Positions 11,158-21,284 of a DNA stretch of 64,000 bases are shown piece by piece. Source of the DNA: Peromyscus leucopus (lineage: Eukaryota; Chordata; Mammalia; Rodentia; Cricetidae). The translations under genes were made by a program, and so were the position numbers. The notes beneath the pieces were generated by a model, which did no database searches, had not been told where the DNA came from, and saw only the letters and a list, made by a program, of their open reading frames with translations. The stretch is from the NCBI RefSeq assembly GCF_004664715.2, contig NC_051063.1, forward strand, positions 68,585,018 to 68,649,017, in the 5' to 3' direction. Every line of letters starts with the position of its first letter. Within the stretch, counting starts at the first letter, position 1.

Positions 11158-13134
11158 ACACCCTTGCCAAAATCTGCTGTTTTTACAGAATCAGTACTAT
11201 TCCAGTAGACATGTAGGGGTATCTCATTGTAATCAGACTTCTCTTTAAGAATGAAAAAAGAAAAAGGAATAGTTGCATATTGCAATGTGTGTTTCCTGTG
11301 AGTGTGTTCTGTTGGCCTAATAGCAGTACAGACCACACAGCACCCTCAGCAGCAGCTTCTACACTACCAGGCTCAACCTTCAGACCTGTACTAGAGTGTG
11401 CATTTTGTGTGCCACAGTGTCCAAGGAGCAAGGCAATATTTGGGGACAGGTATAGCCCTTAACTGTGAAAGGATTAGGGAGCAAGCAAGAGTAAAATGAA
11501 CTCAAACAAAGCACTAGGAGAGAAGAAATAGAAGCCAGAGGCCCTAGAAGGATGTAGTCCTTTGAAACTTTGAAGGTCTCCCTGGGTGAACTCAGAGAGG
11601 GCCCTCCTCATTAATTAGCAGCCTGTACATATGGAAGTGGGAGTGGCCCACTAGGCCAGCCAAGACTGCTATCTCGGCAGGCCTTCTGAACAGCAGCCAG
11701 CTCCACAGAGCAGCACACTGAGAGCAGGTCAGGGATCATCTTTCGATGAGTAAGAACCCAAGAAGGCATCCTGGCTAATGAGATGCCACCACGTGACAGA
11801 TGCTGTACGATTAAACCAGAAGATGCCCGAATACTATAATTAAAAGAAATGAGGGGCAAGGGGAAGATACCCACCTTCCAAATAGCAAGCGCATGTTTAG
11901 CAGTGCTGACGGGCCACAGAGAGTACCTATATGCACCAGTTTCTCCACCTCAATTTTTTTCTCTGTTGGCCTGGACCACTACCATATCTATGCATCTTGT
12001 ACCCTGCTTATACTTCTGCCAGATACCTCTTCCTTCCATCCATTTTTGGTGTTGGGATTATTCTAGGCACACCACACCTTGTTCTGTTCCTTTCATCTAA
12101 GGGTGTGCAGCAGTGGCCACAGACCCCACAAATGAAAGGCCAATGGTACCTGCCCTGACATACTGTCCTATCCTGACCAACACAGTCTCCCTCCATCTTG
12201 TACTGGACAGGATGAGGCATCTCTCCATCCACAGCATTCCACCTGGCTCCCTTCCCACAATGCCAATCACGGCTGTCATTTATCTAAATGTCAGTGGCTC
12301 CTCTTTTCTCGGTCACATTCTAAATGCCACAGTCAATAGTCTCTATGTCTCACCTCTTCACTATCAGCTGGAGGATGGTACTATTGACTTCTACCCTCCA
12401 GGACTCTAGGCCTGTGACCAGGGAAGTTACACAGGTCAACATCCAAGAAAGCCTCAAGCTCAATTTATGCTCTTCCAGCACTGTCTGGAAGTTCTAGGTG
12501 ACTTTGTAGTGAGAGACTGTGTGAAGTTGCTTTTGTCTGGTATTTCGACACAGTAATGAGAACAGTGACAATACCTTGGCAATAGGCTGAATGATAAAAG
12601 GCCCTTTTCACTACAGTGTCCCCTGTCCTCAAGGAGGAGGAGTCTTGGCAGTCCTGGGTGTCCTGAACATTTGGGACCAAACCCCAGTGCCCGATTGGAG
12701 TGACGAAAGTCCCCAGTGCCTCCAGGCAGTCCCAATTCTTTGCTCATGGGGCTGAACTCTCTAGGTTGAATACCTTGCAATGAAATTGATGAGAAGAAAA
12801 GACCTGACAGAATAACATCAAGCTACAATACCTTCACTAGGAGCCCAGCAAAGACTACTTCTAGCTCTTGGGGGCAGAACATTGATCTGCTTCCTATATA
12901 GACATTTTAATCAACTAAATAAGACATTTGTTCACCCACTAAAGAAGACATTCCCTCACCCTTGTTTATAGGTTTGGCCAGAGAAAGTAAGAGCTGTCAG
13001 GGACAACATAAATCAACAGATACTCCAGAAAACACAAACAACTTGAGGAAGGCCAGTTTAGCCGTTCTTCATCATTTACAGCAGGTATGGCTCCTTGTAA
13101 TATGTTTCTAGAAGATTCTACTCTACCTCCCTTC
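11158..13134. other. Mostly unassigned non-coding DNA
   Basis: I find no gene. A short stretch near 12520-12575 ('gtctggtatttcgacacag', then 'taatgagaac') resembles the 3' end of a MaLR-type LTR but is too short to call. Open frames of about 100 codons at 12113-12409 and 12460-12780 have no recognisable domain. Confidence 0.4.
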
Positions 13135-13237
13135 ATAACCATTCATTCATTAACATAGTTTTGCTTTAATATATGCAGCAATTGTACATGTTTGTGAGCT
13201 CAATGTGACATGTATGAAAATGTGCATACTGTATAAT

Positions 13238-13240
<3 letters not shown>

Positions 13241-13270
<30 letters not shown>
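13241..13270. repeat. (TA)n microsatellite
   Basis: A perfect alternating TA tract inside the ancient L1. Confidence 0.9.
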
Positions 13271-13274
<4 letters not shown>

Positions 13275-13364
13275 CAACAATAATAGGGTCATTGGTGCCT
13301 ATCATATCAAACATTTATCTTACTTTTGGGTCCAGAATATTCAAAATCTTTACTTCTTACTACC

Positions 13365-13535
13365 TTTTTTTTTTTTTTTTTTTTTTTGGTTTTTCGAGAC
13401 AGGGTTTCTCTGCGTAGTTTTGCGCCTTTCCTGGAGCTCACTTGGTAGCCCAGGCTGGCCTCGAACTCACAGCGATCTGCCTGGCTCTGCCTCCCGAGTG
13501 CTGGGATTAAAGGCGTGTGCCACCACCGCCCGGCC
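13365..13535 (-). mobile_element. B1 SINE with target-site duplication
   Basis: A T-tract of about 25 bases is followed by 'ggtttttcgagacagggt', 'cgaactcacagcgatctgc' and 'gccaccaccgcccggc'. The host sequence 'ttactaccttt' is repeated on both sides (13357-13367, overlapping the T-tail, and 13536-13546). Confidence 0.95.
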
Positions 13536-13847
13536 TTACTACCTTTCAATATTCAGTTAATTATTACCAGCCATAGCGATTCCCATGTGCTGAAGAATAG
13601 AAGTTACTCCTTCCATCTAAGAGCATGGCTGTACCCATCAACCACTCTCTTCCCACCCCTTTACCCATGGCCCTTCCTGGCTCTGGTAAACACTATTCTA
13701 TCTTCATCTTCTTTGACGTCAACTTTCAGTTTCCCTATCTAAATGATAACATGAAGATGTGTCTTCTGTGTCTGATTTGTTTCATGGACCTAATGTACCC
13801 CAGTCTAAGATGAATCTTAAATGGTCTTATTAAAACAAAACAAACAT

Positions 13848-14337
13848 AGAGTGGGATATTGGAGTGAATGCTGAAAGATCAGAGAGAAACAGAACAAGCC
13901 ACAGGCAACCTCACCTCACCAATTCCTCAGCTGATTTTTTTTCCTCAGACTGAAAGCCTCTGAGTCCTCACCTGGAAGGGATCTCAGCTGAATTGCGTAA
14001 AAGCCTCTAGTTCCTGGTCCTCGTGCCTTATATACCTTTCTGCTTCCTGCCATCACTTCCTGGGATTAAAGGTATGTGTCCTTCCCAAGTAAAGATATGA
14101 GATCTCAAGTGCTGGGATTAAAGGTGTGTACTGGCTCTGTTCCCATTGTGGCCTTGAATTCACAGAGATCCAGACAGATCTCTGCCTCCCGAGTGATAGA
14201 ATTAAGGGTGTGTGCCCCCACTGTCTGGCCTCTATGTCTAGTCTAGTGGCTGACTCTGTCCTCTGATCCCCAGATAAGTTTATTAGGGTACATTACTAGG
14301 GTACCCAATATATTGGGGTGCACAATATATCACCACA
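13848..14337 (+). mobile_element. ERV LTR containing B1-like segments
   Basis: The LTR-sized block starts near 'gtgggatattgg' and ends 'tatatcaccaca'. It includes 'caattcctcagctgat' and 'ccttatatacctttctgc', which I recognise from a repeated rodent (cricetid) LTR. Between 14058 and 14230 it carries three B1-like 'gggattaaaggtgtgtg' motifs and a B1-like 'cagagatcc...ctgcctcccgag' block. It splits an ancient L1. The left terminal TG is not preserved. Confidence 0.65.
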
Positions 14338-14530
14338 ACCCGGGTGTAAAAAGTAACAGCATTCCCTTCTTTTATGACTAACAGTCCACTGTATAGAGAG
14401 ACATAATTTCTGTATCCATTCATCTATCAATGAACACCTAGATTGATTCATATCTTGACTATCATGAAGTATCCCACAAACATACAGGTACAGCTGTCCC
14501 TTCTACATACTTCAGTTTATGGTTATGTCC
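14338..14530 (+). mobile_element. Ancient LINE-1 fragment, part 2
   Basis: 'tatccattcatctatcaatg', 'acacctagattgattcat' and 'atcttgactatcatgaa' continue the element that was interrupted at 13847. Confidence 0.7.
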
Positions 14531-14534
14531 CTAC

Positions 14535-14900
14535 GATGGCAATTTTCAACTTGACACAACCTAGAATCACCTAAGACTAGGTCTCAGTGGAGGACTGTCT
14601 AGATCAGGTTGGCCTGTGGACACATCTGGGTCTTAATGTGGGAAGACCATACAAAAGTAGGTGGCACCATTCTTCCTGAACTATACAAGAGTAGAGAGAG
14701 CTAGCTGAGCACTAAGCATGCATGCATTTCTGTCTGCTCCTCACTGTGGATCTGATGTTACCAGCGACTTCACGTTCTTTCTTTAACTTCCCCACAGTGA
14801 TGGACTGTAACCTGGAATAGTAAGGCAAACAAATCTTTTCGTCCCTAAGCTGCTTTTTGTCAGGGTTCTTTGTCACAGCAACAGAGATGAAATTAGAACA
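14535..14900 (+). mobile_element. MaLR LTR
   Basis: It starts 'gatggcaattttcaacttg' and ends with 'gtcacagcaacagagatg' and 'attagaaca'. Before the end come 'agtgatggactgtaacctgg' and a degraded AATAAA region, the usual order in rodent ERVL-MaLR LTRs. 'ctac' flanks it at 14531-14534 and 14901-14904. Confidence 0.8.
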
Positions 14901-15060
14901 CTACCCAGTAGTGGATCTGACAGCTTTCTAACTAGCTAATTAACTAGCTTTCTGACTAGCTAACTAACAACTTTCTAAATAGCTAACTAACAGCTTCCTA
15001 ACTAGCTAACTAACTAGCTTTCTGAGGAACTTCTGTACGATTTGGACAACTTTTCTTGTG
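14901..15060 (+). mobile_element. Ancient LINE-1 fragment, part 3
   Basis: The L1 resumes with 'ctacccagtagtggatctg' and continues after a tandem repeat with 'gaggaacttctgtacgatt'. Both are in the expected order for the old L1 seen at 13135-14530. Confidence 0.6.
14921..15024. repeat. 23-24 bp tandem repeat, four units
   Basis: Units begin near 14923, 14947, 14970 and 14993, with a partial unit at 15017. Each reads 'gctttctaactagctaacta' with small changes. The array lies within the ancient L1. The AGCT-rich core is locally palindromic. Confidence 0.9.
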
Positions 15061-15229
15061 GACCATGTTCTGATCCTGAGTGTGGGGCATAGAATCACAC
15101 AAGGCAGGCCGTTTTCTAGTAATCAGCATGAGCCATGCAAATAAGCATCCCATTAAAAACAAAATTCATAAGACCCCCTCTGTGAACTTCCCCGCTCACC
15201 CTCTTCACTGTCAATTCTCTGTCACCATA

Positions 15230-15406
15230 TGTGGTGGTTTGAATGAGAATGTTCCCCATAGGTTCGTGTATTTCTACACTTGGTCCCCAGCTGGTGGTGT
15301 CCTTTGGGGAGGTCTAAGAGCTACAGCCTTGGTGGAAGAAATTCATCATGATACAGCACAAGGGCGGGCTTTGAGATTTCAAAAGCCTCATGCCGATCCT
15401 AGTTTT

Positions 15407-15464
<58 letters not shown>

Positions 15465-15700
15465 TCTCTCTCTCTCCTCTTTCTCTCCCTCCCTCCCTCT
15501 CCTTCTCAGCTTTGTGCTTGTGTTCAGGATGTGAGAGCTCAGCTTCTACTCTAGCCTCCATGCCTGGCTCGCTGTCATACCTCCATTCTACCATCATGGA
15601 CTCTTATGCCTCTGCAACCATAGGCCAAAATAAACTCTTCCTTCTGTAAATTAACTTGTTTGTGATACTTCAATGCAGCAACAGGAAAGTAACTGATACA
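15230..15700 (+). mobile_element. MaLR LTR with internal CT expansion
   Basis: The termini are 'tgtggtggtttgaatgag' and 'gaaagtaactgataca', with 'ccaaaataaactcttccttc' as the polyadenylation region, typical of rodent ERVL-MaLR LTRs. The near-matching 5-bp flanks are ccata (15225-15229) and ccgta (15701-15705). A 189-codon open frame overlapping it is a by-product of the CT tract. Confidence 0.85.
15411..15505. repeat. (CT)n microsatellite and CT-rich extension
   Basis: About 25 perfect CT units, then imperfect TCTC/CCCT sequence, lengthen the host LTR by about 100 bases. Confidence 0.95.
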
Positions 15701-16189
15701 CCGTACTTTACACACTTTCTCAGGTCCCCGCTGAGGAAGATTCTGTTGATCTTGCTCAATCAGGATCTCCACAGGAGCCAATAAGTACTATAGGGCAGAG
15801 CCTATGCTGCCTTGGTACATTATGTGATCCCAGCTTCCCACACAGCACCTTACACACAGCTCAAGGATATGTACCTCAGGGAAACATTATAAGTGTTTAC
15901 TATCAGAAGGGAAGATGTTGGTGGAAATTTTTAAATGAAGTTCATCAACATTATGGAAGAGAGATGACTCTCAGTGAGGCGCAAACAACAGAGTGGAGAA
16001 ATGAATGAGGTCCACCATGGGAAGTTTCTGGACCCGGCAAATTTACAGGCAAATGACCTTTCCTTGTCTGCCTGGCAAAGTATGTATGCCTTGTTCCACA
16101 TCGGCAAAGCATGGCCCAACTATGGAGAGCAAGCCTCTCCATCATCTGATTTCACCTTAAGGTGAAATAATGGGTCTAAGTCTGAACCA
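15701..16189. other. Unassigned non-coding DNA
   Basis: No gene or repeat family recognised. Confidence 0.4.
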
Positions 16190-16360
16190 AGCTGATGGGT
16201 ATAGCCAGGATACACAGATATGACCAGGCTGCATGTAGTAATCAGGCTGCATGAAAGTGGCCAGGTTCCATGAATAACATGGAGGCAATAAGTCCAAATG
16301 CATGTAGATGTTCAAGCTACATGGATATGACCAGGCTGCGTGAAGGTGATGAAGCTGCAT
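16190..16360. repeat. Degenerate ~19-bp tandem repeat
   Basis: Successive units of about 18-19 bases follow 'accaggctgcatgaaagtg'. The clearest start near 16218, 16237 and 16255, and again near 16328. The middle of the array is strongly decayed. Confidence 0.65.
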
Positions 16361-16487
16361 TGGTTTCAAGGAGGTAAAGCAAGAACCATGGAGGTATCCA
16401 TATGGCCATAGCTGTATTTTTCTTTGTTCATAATAATCCACTCCATGTATCATGTGGCCACTATTCTTTTGCATAAAGAGCTATGTT

Positions 16488-16715
16488 TTTTTTGTTTGTT
16501 GTTGTTGTTGTTTTTTTTTTTTTTTTTTGGCTTTTTGGTTTTTTTTTTGTTTTTTTTGTTTTTTTTCGAGACAGGGTTTCTCTGTGTAGCTTTGCACCTT
16601 TGCGACTTTCCTGGAACTCACTTGGTAGCCCAGGCTGGCCTCGAACTCACAGAGATCCGCCTGCCTCTGCCTCCCGAGTGCTGGGACTAAAGGCGTGCAC
16701 AACCACCGCCCGGCC
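16488..16715 (-). mobile_element. Young B1 SINE with 15-bp target-site duplication
   Basis: A long T/G-rich tail (complement of an A-rich tail) precedes 'cgagacagggtttctctg' and the body, ending 'accaccgcccggcc'. 'ataaagagctatgtt' is perfectly repeated at 16473-16487 and 16717-16731. An unusual short insertion makes the cap region read 'gcacctttgcgactttcctg'. Confidence 0.95.
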
Positions 16716-16790
16716 TATAAAGAGCTATGTTACAGCTTAAATCACAAAAGGACTCCAAGTAGTGCTTATTCTCAGACTTTCTGTATACAC

Positions 16791-16826
16791 ATGCACACAC
16801 ACATACACACACACACACACACACAA
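16791..16826. repeat. (CA)n microsatellite
   Basis: CA array with one CATA interruption. Confidence 0.9.
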
Positions 16827-19307
16827 GAGGGGGGTCACAAGCACACATGCATGCCATGCACATTCACGGGAGGGGTAGCTGTGCATAATACAAAGTAATA
16901 GGAATTTTCTTCCCAAAACATTGGAACATAAAAAAAATACCTGTGGACAAGTCATGTGTATGCCAGATATTAACATGGACCAGACCCTCTTATACCCTTC
17001 ATCACCATCCTCATCTCCCTGAAGGCACAGATTGTGCTCACACAAACCATACCCACTTACATCCTTCATCTCCATCCTTAGTCTCCTGCTCTTCCTGAGC
17101 CCAATAAAAGACAGAAGACAAGAAGTGACATCAAATCTATTTAAAGGATATTTAGTTTTAAAACAACCAACAACTTTATTTTGGGAAAATATGACATTGG
17201 AAATAAACTCCCATTACTTCACTTCAATATTATCTCGGTCAATTTAATTTTCTACCATTCATGTTCACTAAGTAAATACAAAACACAATTCAATTCAAAA
17301 GGAAAACAAAAACCCTCTTCCTGAGAGGTAACAGTAATGATTTTTTTAAGGCTTTCAAACAAATTCGTGCCAGATACTCAGGAATAGCAGCTGCCCATCC
17401 AGGAAAGCAGGAACAGCCAATGCTAGCCTTTCCTGAGCTCCCTGACAACATCTTAAACCATTGACCCAAACTGGAGAGCAAGGAAGCTCTCCGACCATAC
17501 TCCACCCAGCCCTTGAGTCCCAGCCTCATGGTTCCGCAGTGGAGTGTATAAGAAGAAGGAGACACAGAGCCCACACTTTGAGGCCCAGGACCAGTGTTCT
17601 CCCTGGCAGCCCAATGCAACAGCATCTTTACCTCAGGGTTGTTCCTTCAGTGGGTTCCAAGCAGGCACATCCCAAGTATACTCAGAATTCTTCATTACTT
17701 TCTCAGCCATTAGTTACGAGGCAGAAGTGGGCACGTGCCCAGGTTCCCAGTCTTTAGGAGAGTCTGAAGAAAGGGATGAGGTATTCAAGAGCTTTTCAAA
17801 ATTAAGTCTTCTCATCTTCCTTCCGTCATCCTTACCTGGGGTTCCTGTCACTGCTGATCCATGGGAAACCGGGAAATGGCTGGAGCCGATGAAATACCCC
17901 AAACACTCATTCATTATTCTGAGGAGAGTGATGGAGCGGTGATGGTAGAGGACTCTGTCATCTTCCCTGCGGCCATTTGTAGAAATCTATTTTCTTTTTA
18001 ATTCTCTGCATCGAATGAGTTGGATATGTGGAATATTCAAGCAGAGGGAATGGGATTCTGATCATGAGGAAGGTCCAGGTTGATGGGGATGCTGACCCCC
18101 CTGTGGATTGCTGTGCCTACATCCTTCCTCCTGTCACGCTCCACTCCGTCCCCACCCCATGCACCTGCTGCCCTGAACCTAGCTGTCTGGTGTGCAGCTC
18201 CTCATTTGTTACAATATAAAAGTCCCCTTAATATTTTCTACCATTTCGCATTGCCGGTACGATAATGATACCCTCAGGAACAACTCTTCCACCCATGTAT
18301 ATTTTTAACGCTGCTGTCATCTTCTGCAATTTTGTGAAGGTTAAAATGAGCTTTTGTGGTGCTGGGGAGAAGTGACAGACTGCTGATTTCTCAGCCCAGA
18401 TGCTTCAGCCCCATCTGCCTGTCCATTTACAACAGTATCCCTTGGCCTATGCCACTGGCCAGGCCCTGGCAAGCTCCCACATAGACCTGGCCATCACATG
18501 CCACCAGGGCCGGCCCTCTCGGTGATCAGAGGGCCCTACCTCGCAGATTTTAGCCATTCTGCTTTCCTCCCAGGAAGCTCCAGAGGACATCCCTACACAC
18601 CCCATCCTGGGAACACGGTCGAGGAAACCAGAGTCTGTCAGCTGCCTCTTGTTCTGTCTTTTATTTCCTTTCCTCGGCCTTTGCTTCACTTTTCTTCTAT
18701 TCTGCCTCAAGGCTGTTCTGCTTAAGGTGGCAGAGATGCTGGGCTCTCTTGGGAGTGGGTGCTAAGTGACTCTGTGACCACAGCCACAGACTGTGAGGAT
18801 CTTGTCAGCGAGTTTGTCAGGAGCATTTTAAGCGAGTTGCAAGTGATGGGCTCTGACATGCGTCACTGCAGGAGCAGTACCCACTTACCTCCTGCCCCAT
18901 AATTGTCCTTAAGTGCTGCCTTTTGGACTATGGGGTCAGCGGCCTTGGAGTCACCAGCGTACTTCTCCACACGGGCACCTCTTCTTTCTCCATTTCTCAT
19001 TCTGCCTGAGAATTTCAGCAGGGCTAAGTGTCCCCTCGGAGTCCCAGATCGATCTTTCCACATCAGAGGTTGGATCTCACCAGACCTTTTCTGCCCTTGC
19101 CCTGTCCCATCCTGGTGGGCAGGTGCCTCCCACCCTGTCATTTGTTACAGGGAAATGTTTCCTGAGAGCTACCTCTTGTGTGGCCCTGAGTGAGAAAGGA
19201 CAAGACTCAGGGACAGCCTCCTCCGCTGGGATAAAAAAGAACAGTCTGAAGAATACAAAGCTAGGCCAGAAGTTAGCACTTCTACCAGCTTTATTGCTAC
19301 TGTTATT
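16827..19307. other. Repeat-poor unique DNA
   Basis: About 2.5 kb with no transposon that I recognise. The part at 18200-18350 has moderately AT-rich, CpG-containing sequence such as 'cattgccggtacgataatg' and could be conserved non-coding DNA. Open frames up to 164 codons (18913-19407) run into a GT array and have no recognisable domain. Confidence 0.4.
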
Positions 19308-19317
19308 TATGTGTGTG

Positions 19318-19357
<40 letters not shown>

Positions 19358-19546
19358 ATGTGCACATATGTGTACAGGCCAGGGGTCAATGTCAGTGCGT
19401 CCAGTAAACCCCAGGATCCTGTTTATACTTCCCAGCTCTAGGGTTGTAAGGTGTGCCCATCATTTCAGCTGAGTGCTAGGGCTTGAACTCAGGACCCTGT
19501 GCTACCCAACAAGCACCTTTACTAACGGAGTCATCTTCCCAGGCCC
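19308..19546 (-). mobile_element. B2/B3-RSINE1-type SINE with (GT)n
   Basis: On the minus strand it begins 'gggcctgggaagatgactcc', followed by 'gtaaaggtgcttgttgggta', the tRNA-like head of a B2/B3-type rodent SINE. It ends in the CA-rich tail, seen on the plus strand as (GT)n at 19319-19355. Confidence 0.75.
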
Positions 19547-19696
19547 CTATTCCTGCAGTCTTGATAAATGAAACATTTGTTGTTAATTTCGTTTTTTTGT
19601 TTTTTTGTTTGAATGAGTAGATTTTCCCAGAGAAGTGCTGCCCTGAGCCCAGGAATAGCATGAAAGACTCAGTAGTTGGAGGAAGGAATTTTTTTT

Positions 19697-19815
19697 AGTG
19701 CTCCTAGGTCTGGTGATTCACATCTCTAATTCCAGCTCTTGGGAGGCTGCGGACCGCAGTAAGTTCACAGCCTAGACTGCATTGTCTGGGCTACAGAGTG
19801 GGAAAACAAATACAA
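19697..19815 (+). mobile_element. Old B1 SINE
   Basis: 'ctaggtctggtgattcaca', 'taattccagctcttgggagg' and 'gggctacagagtgggaaaa' follow the B1 order. It is heavily diverged. Confidence 0.65.
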
Positions 19816-21217
19816 AATGAAAACACAAAGAGAGCAGCAGGATGAACCCAATGACCTGTTTCTCATCCCTGTCCCCAACTCTGCCATGGCCCTCCAATAA
19901 CTTCCTGAACTTTCTCTACCAGCTGGAGAAAGCACAGTGACCTCAGGAATGCAGTCATCCAGAAGGCATGCAAGTTCCCAAGTACACAAACCAAATCAAA
20001 CTAAACCTGTCGTGTATCTACTTCTCCGTCCTTCTACGGCTGGCGATGCCATCCGTCTCCTGAGGAGGAAGGGAACGTAGAGAGGATGCACAGGAAACAT
20101 ACTCCATGATTTCAAGAATAAATATGGAGGTGCAAGGGCCACAAGTACCCTACCACATGTCCGCTTCTCTGATAAGTTAATATGTTCTCATGGCATAAGC
20201 CCTAGGCGAGTTGACATTTGAGTCATTTATAGCTTGGCAGGAGATGGCAGCAATCTTATTTTTTCCAGGGGAAAAAAATCTTTATATGCCAAGAGAGGGG
20301 CACTGAAGGTACTTGGGAGCTTTTGGTCATAAACCAGGTGTTTAGGGGCCCGGCCACTTCGGTCTAGAAGTTATTGTTCGACAGAGCTCTGACAGCCCAG
20401 TGCCCACTATGTACCAAAGAGCACAACGATGGCCTTCTTGCATATGGCACCAAGCAGGCCTTCCTGCATACAGCACCAAGCAGATGTCAGTACAACACAG
20501 TAGTCACAAGTCTTGACGGCTCACACATTACACAAGAATCATCACTTCTATCCAGCCAATGCAGCCTTGGCAGGGTGGAGAAGGCTTTGAGGCAGCTGAG
20601 AGGGGTCATCTTCAAGTTTTTGTAGCTGGTAGTCTGAACCAAACATACCCTACACACATTGCCTGTAAGGTTTCTGAGATCACTTTGGTTCTCAGGACCA
20701 GTGTAAAAGATGGAGAGGTACAGGAGCTCTGAATTTGAGATACAGCCAGTCTTACTGTGCTCAAAGCATCTTTACACCCATATGTATAATTTCCTACATT
20801 CACACTGCAGCTCTAACCCATCCATCCTCCTCCTGGCATTATGGAAGCCTTGGTCTGAGCCAGCTTTGTAGGCCCAGAGGGACTTGGCCTTTTCCTCTGT
20901 ACAGCTAAGTGTCTTTGACTGCAGAAAAGCCAAGGCCTGTGCCATGGGTGTCCAGGTAAGCAAGGGCAGGGGAGGGGACAGAAGGAGCCATCCTCCTGAC
21001 TCTGTGTCCCTTCTCAAAATTAGTCTGACCCCTGGTTGCTCAATGCCACAGCCACCTGCCATGTTAGTACAAAGGAAGTGAACTTTGGATAAGACCAAAC
21101 CGGGGGTCATGAGGACCACCCACCCACTCTCATCTGGGTTCTTGATTTTCTCTCAAATCATTCACCTGCTTCTGCCAGAGTAGAATAAAACCACCACTCC
21201 CTGCAGTCTCCTGCTAG

Positions 21218-21221
<4 letters not shown>
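19816..21221. other. Unassigned non-coding DNA with a 26-bp duplication
   Basis: No gene or transposon recognised. A 26-bp unit starting 'ggccttcttgcatatggcac' at 20431-20456 is repeated in tandem at 20457-20482 with three mismatches. Confidence 0.45.

Positions 21222-21279
<58 letters not shown>
21222..21279. repeat. (TC)n microsatellite
   Basis: About 29 perfect TC units. Confidence 0.95.

Positions 21280-21284
<5 letters not shown>

Larger units (their letters stand above)
13135..13847 (+). mobile_element. Ancient LINE-1 fragment, part 1
   Basis: The order 'gtacatgtttgtgagctca', 'catatcaaacatttatctt', 'ttcaaaatctttacttctt', then after a B1 'gaagttactccttccatct' and 'tggtaaacactattctatc' is that of an old mammalian L1 segment. 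The same element continues after two LTR insertions, to about 15060. The strand is the direction of recognition and could be the opposite of L1 coding sense. Confidence 0.7.

Noticed and set aside
12113..12409. 98-codon frame as a processed pseudogene
   Set aside because: No family recognised, no poly(A) tail or target-site duplication seen.
14921..15024. CRISPR-like or operator array
   Set aside because: Contiguous 23-24 bp tandem units without unique spacers, inside a LINE-1.
15080..15649. 189-codon plus-strand frame with a long Ser-Leu run
   Set aside because: It crosses an L1-MaLR boundary and a CT microsatellite. The Ser-Leu run is the translated CT array.
18913..19407. 164-codon plus-strand frame
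   Set aside because: It runs into a B2/B3-type SINE and its GT array. The tail is a Val-Cys polymer.
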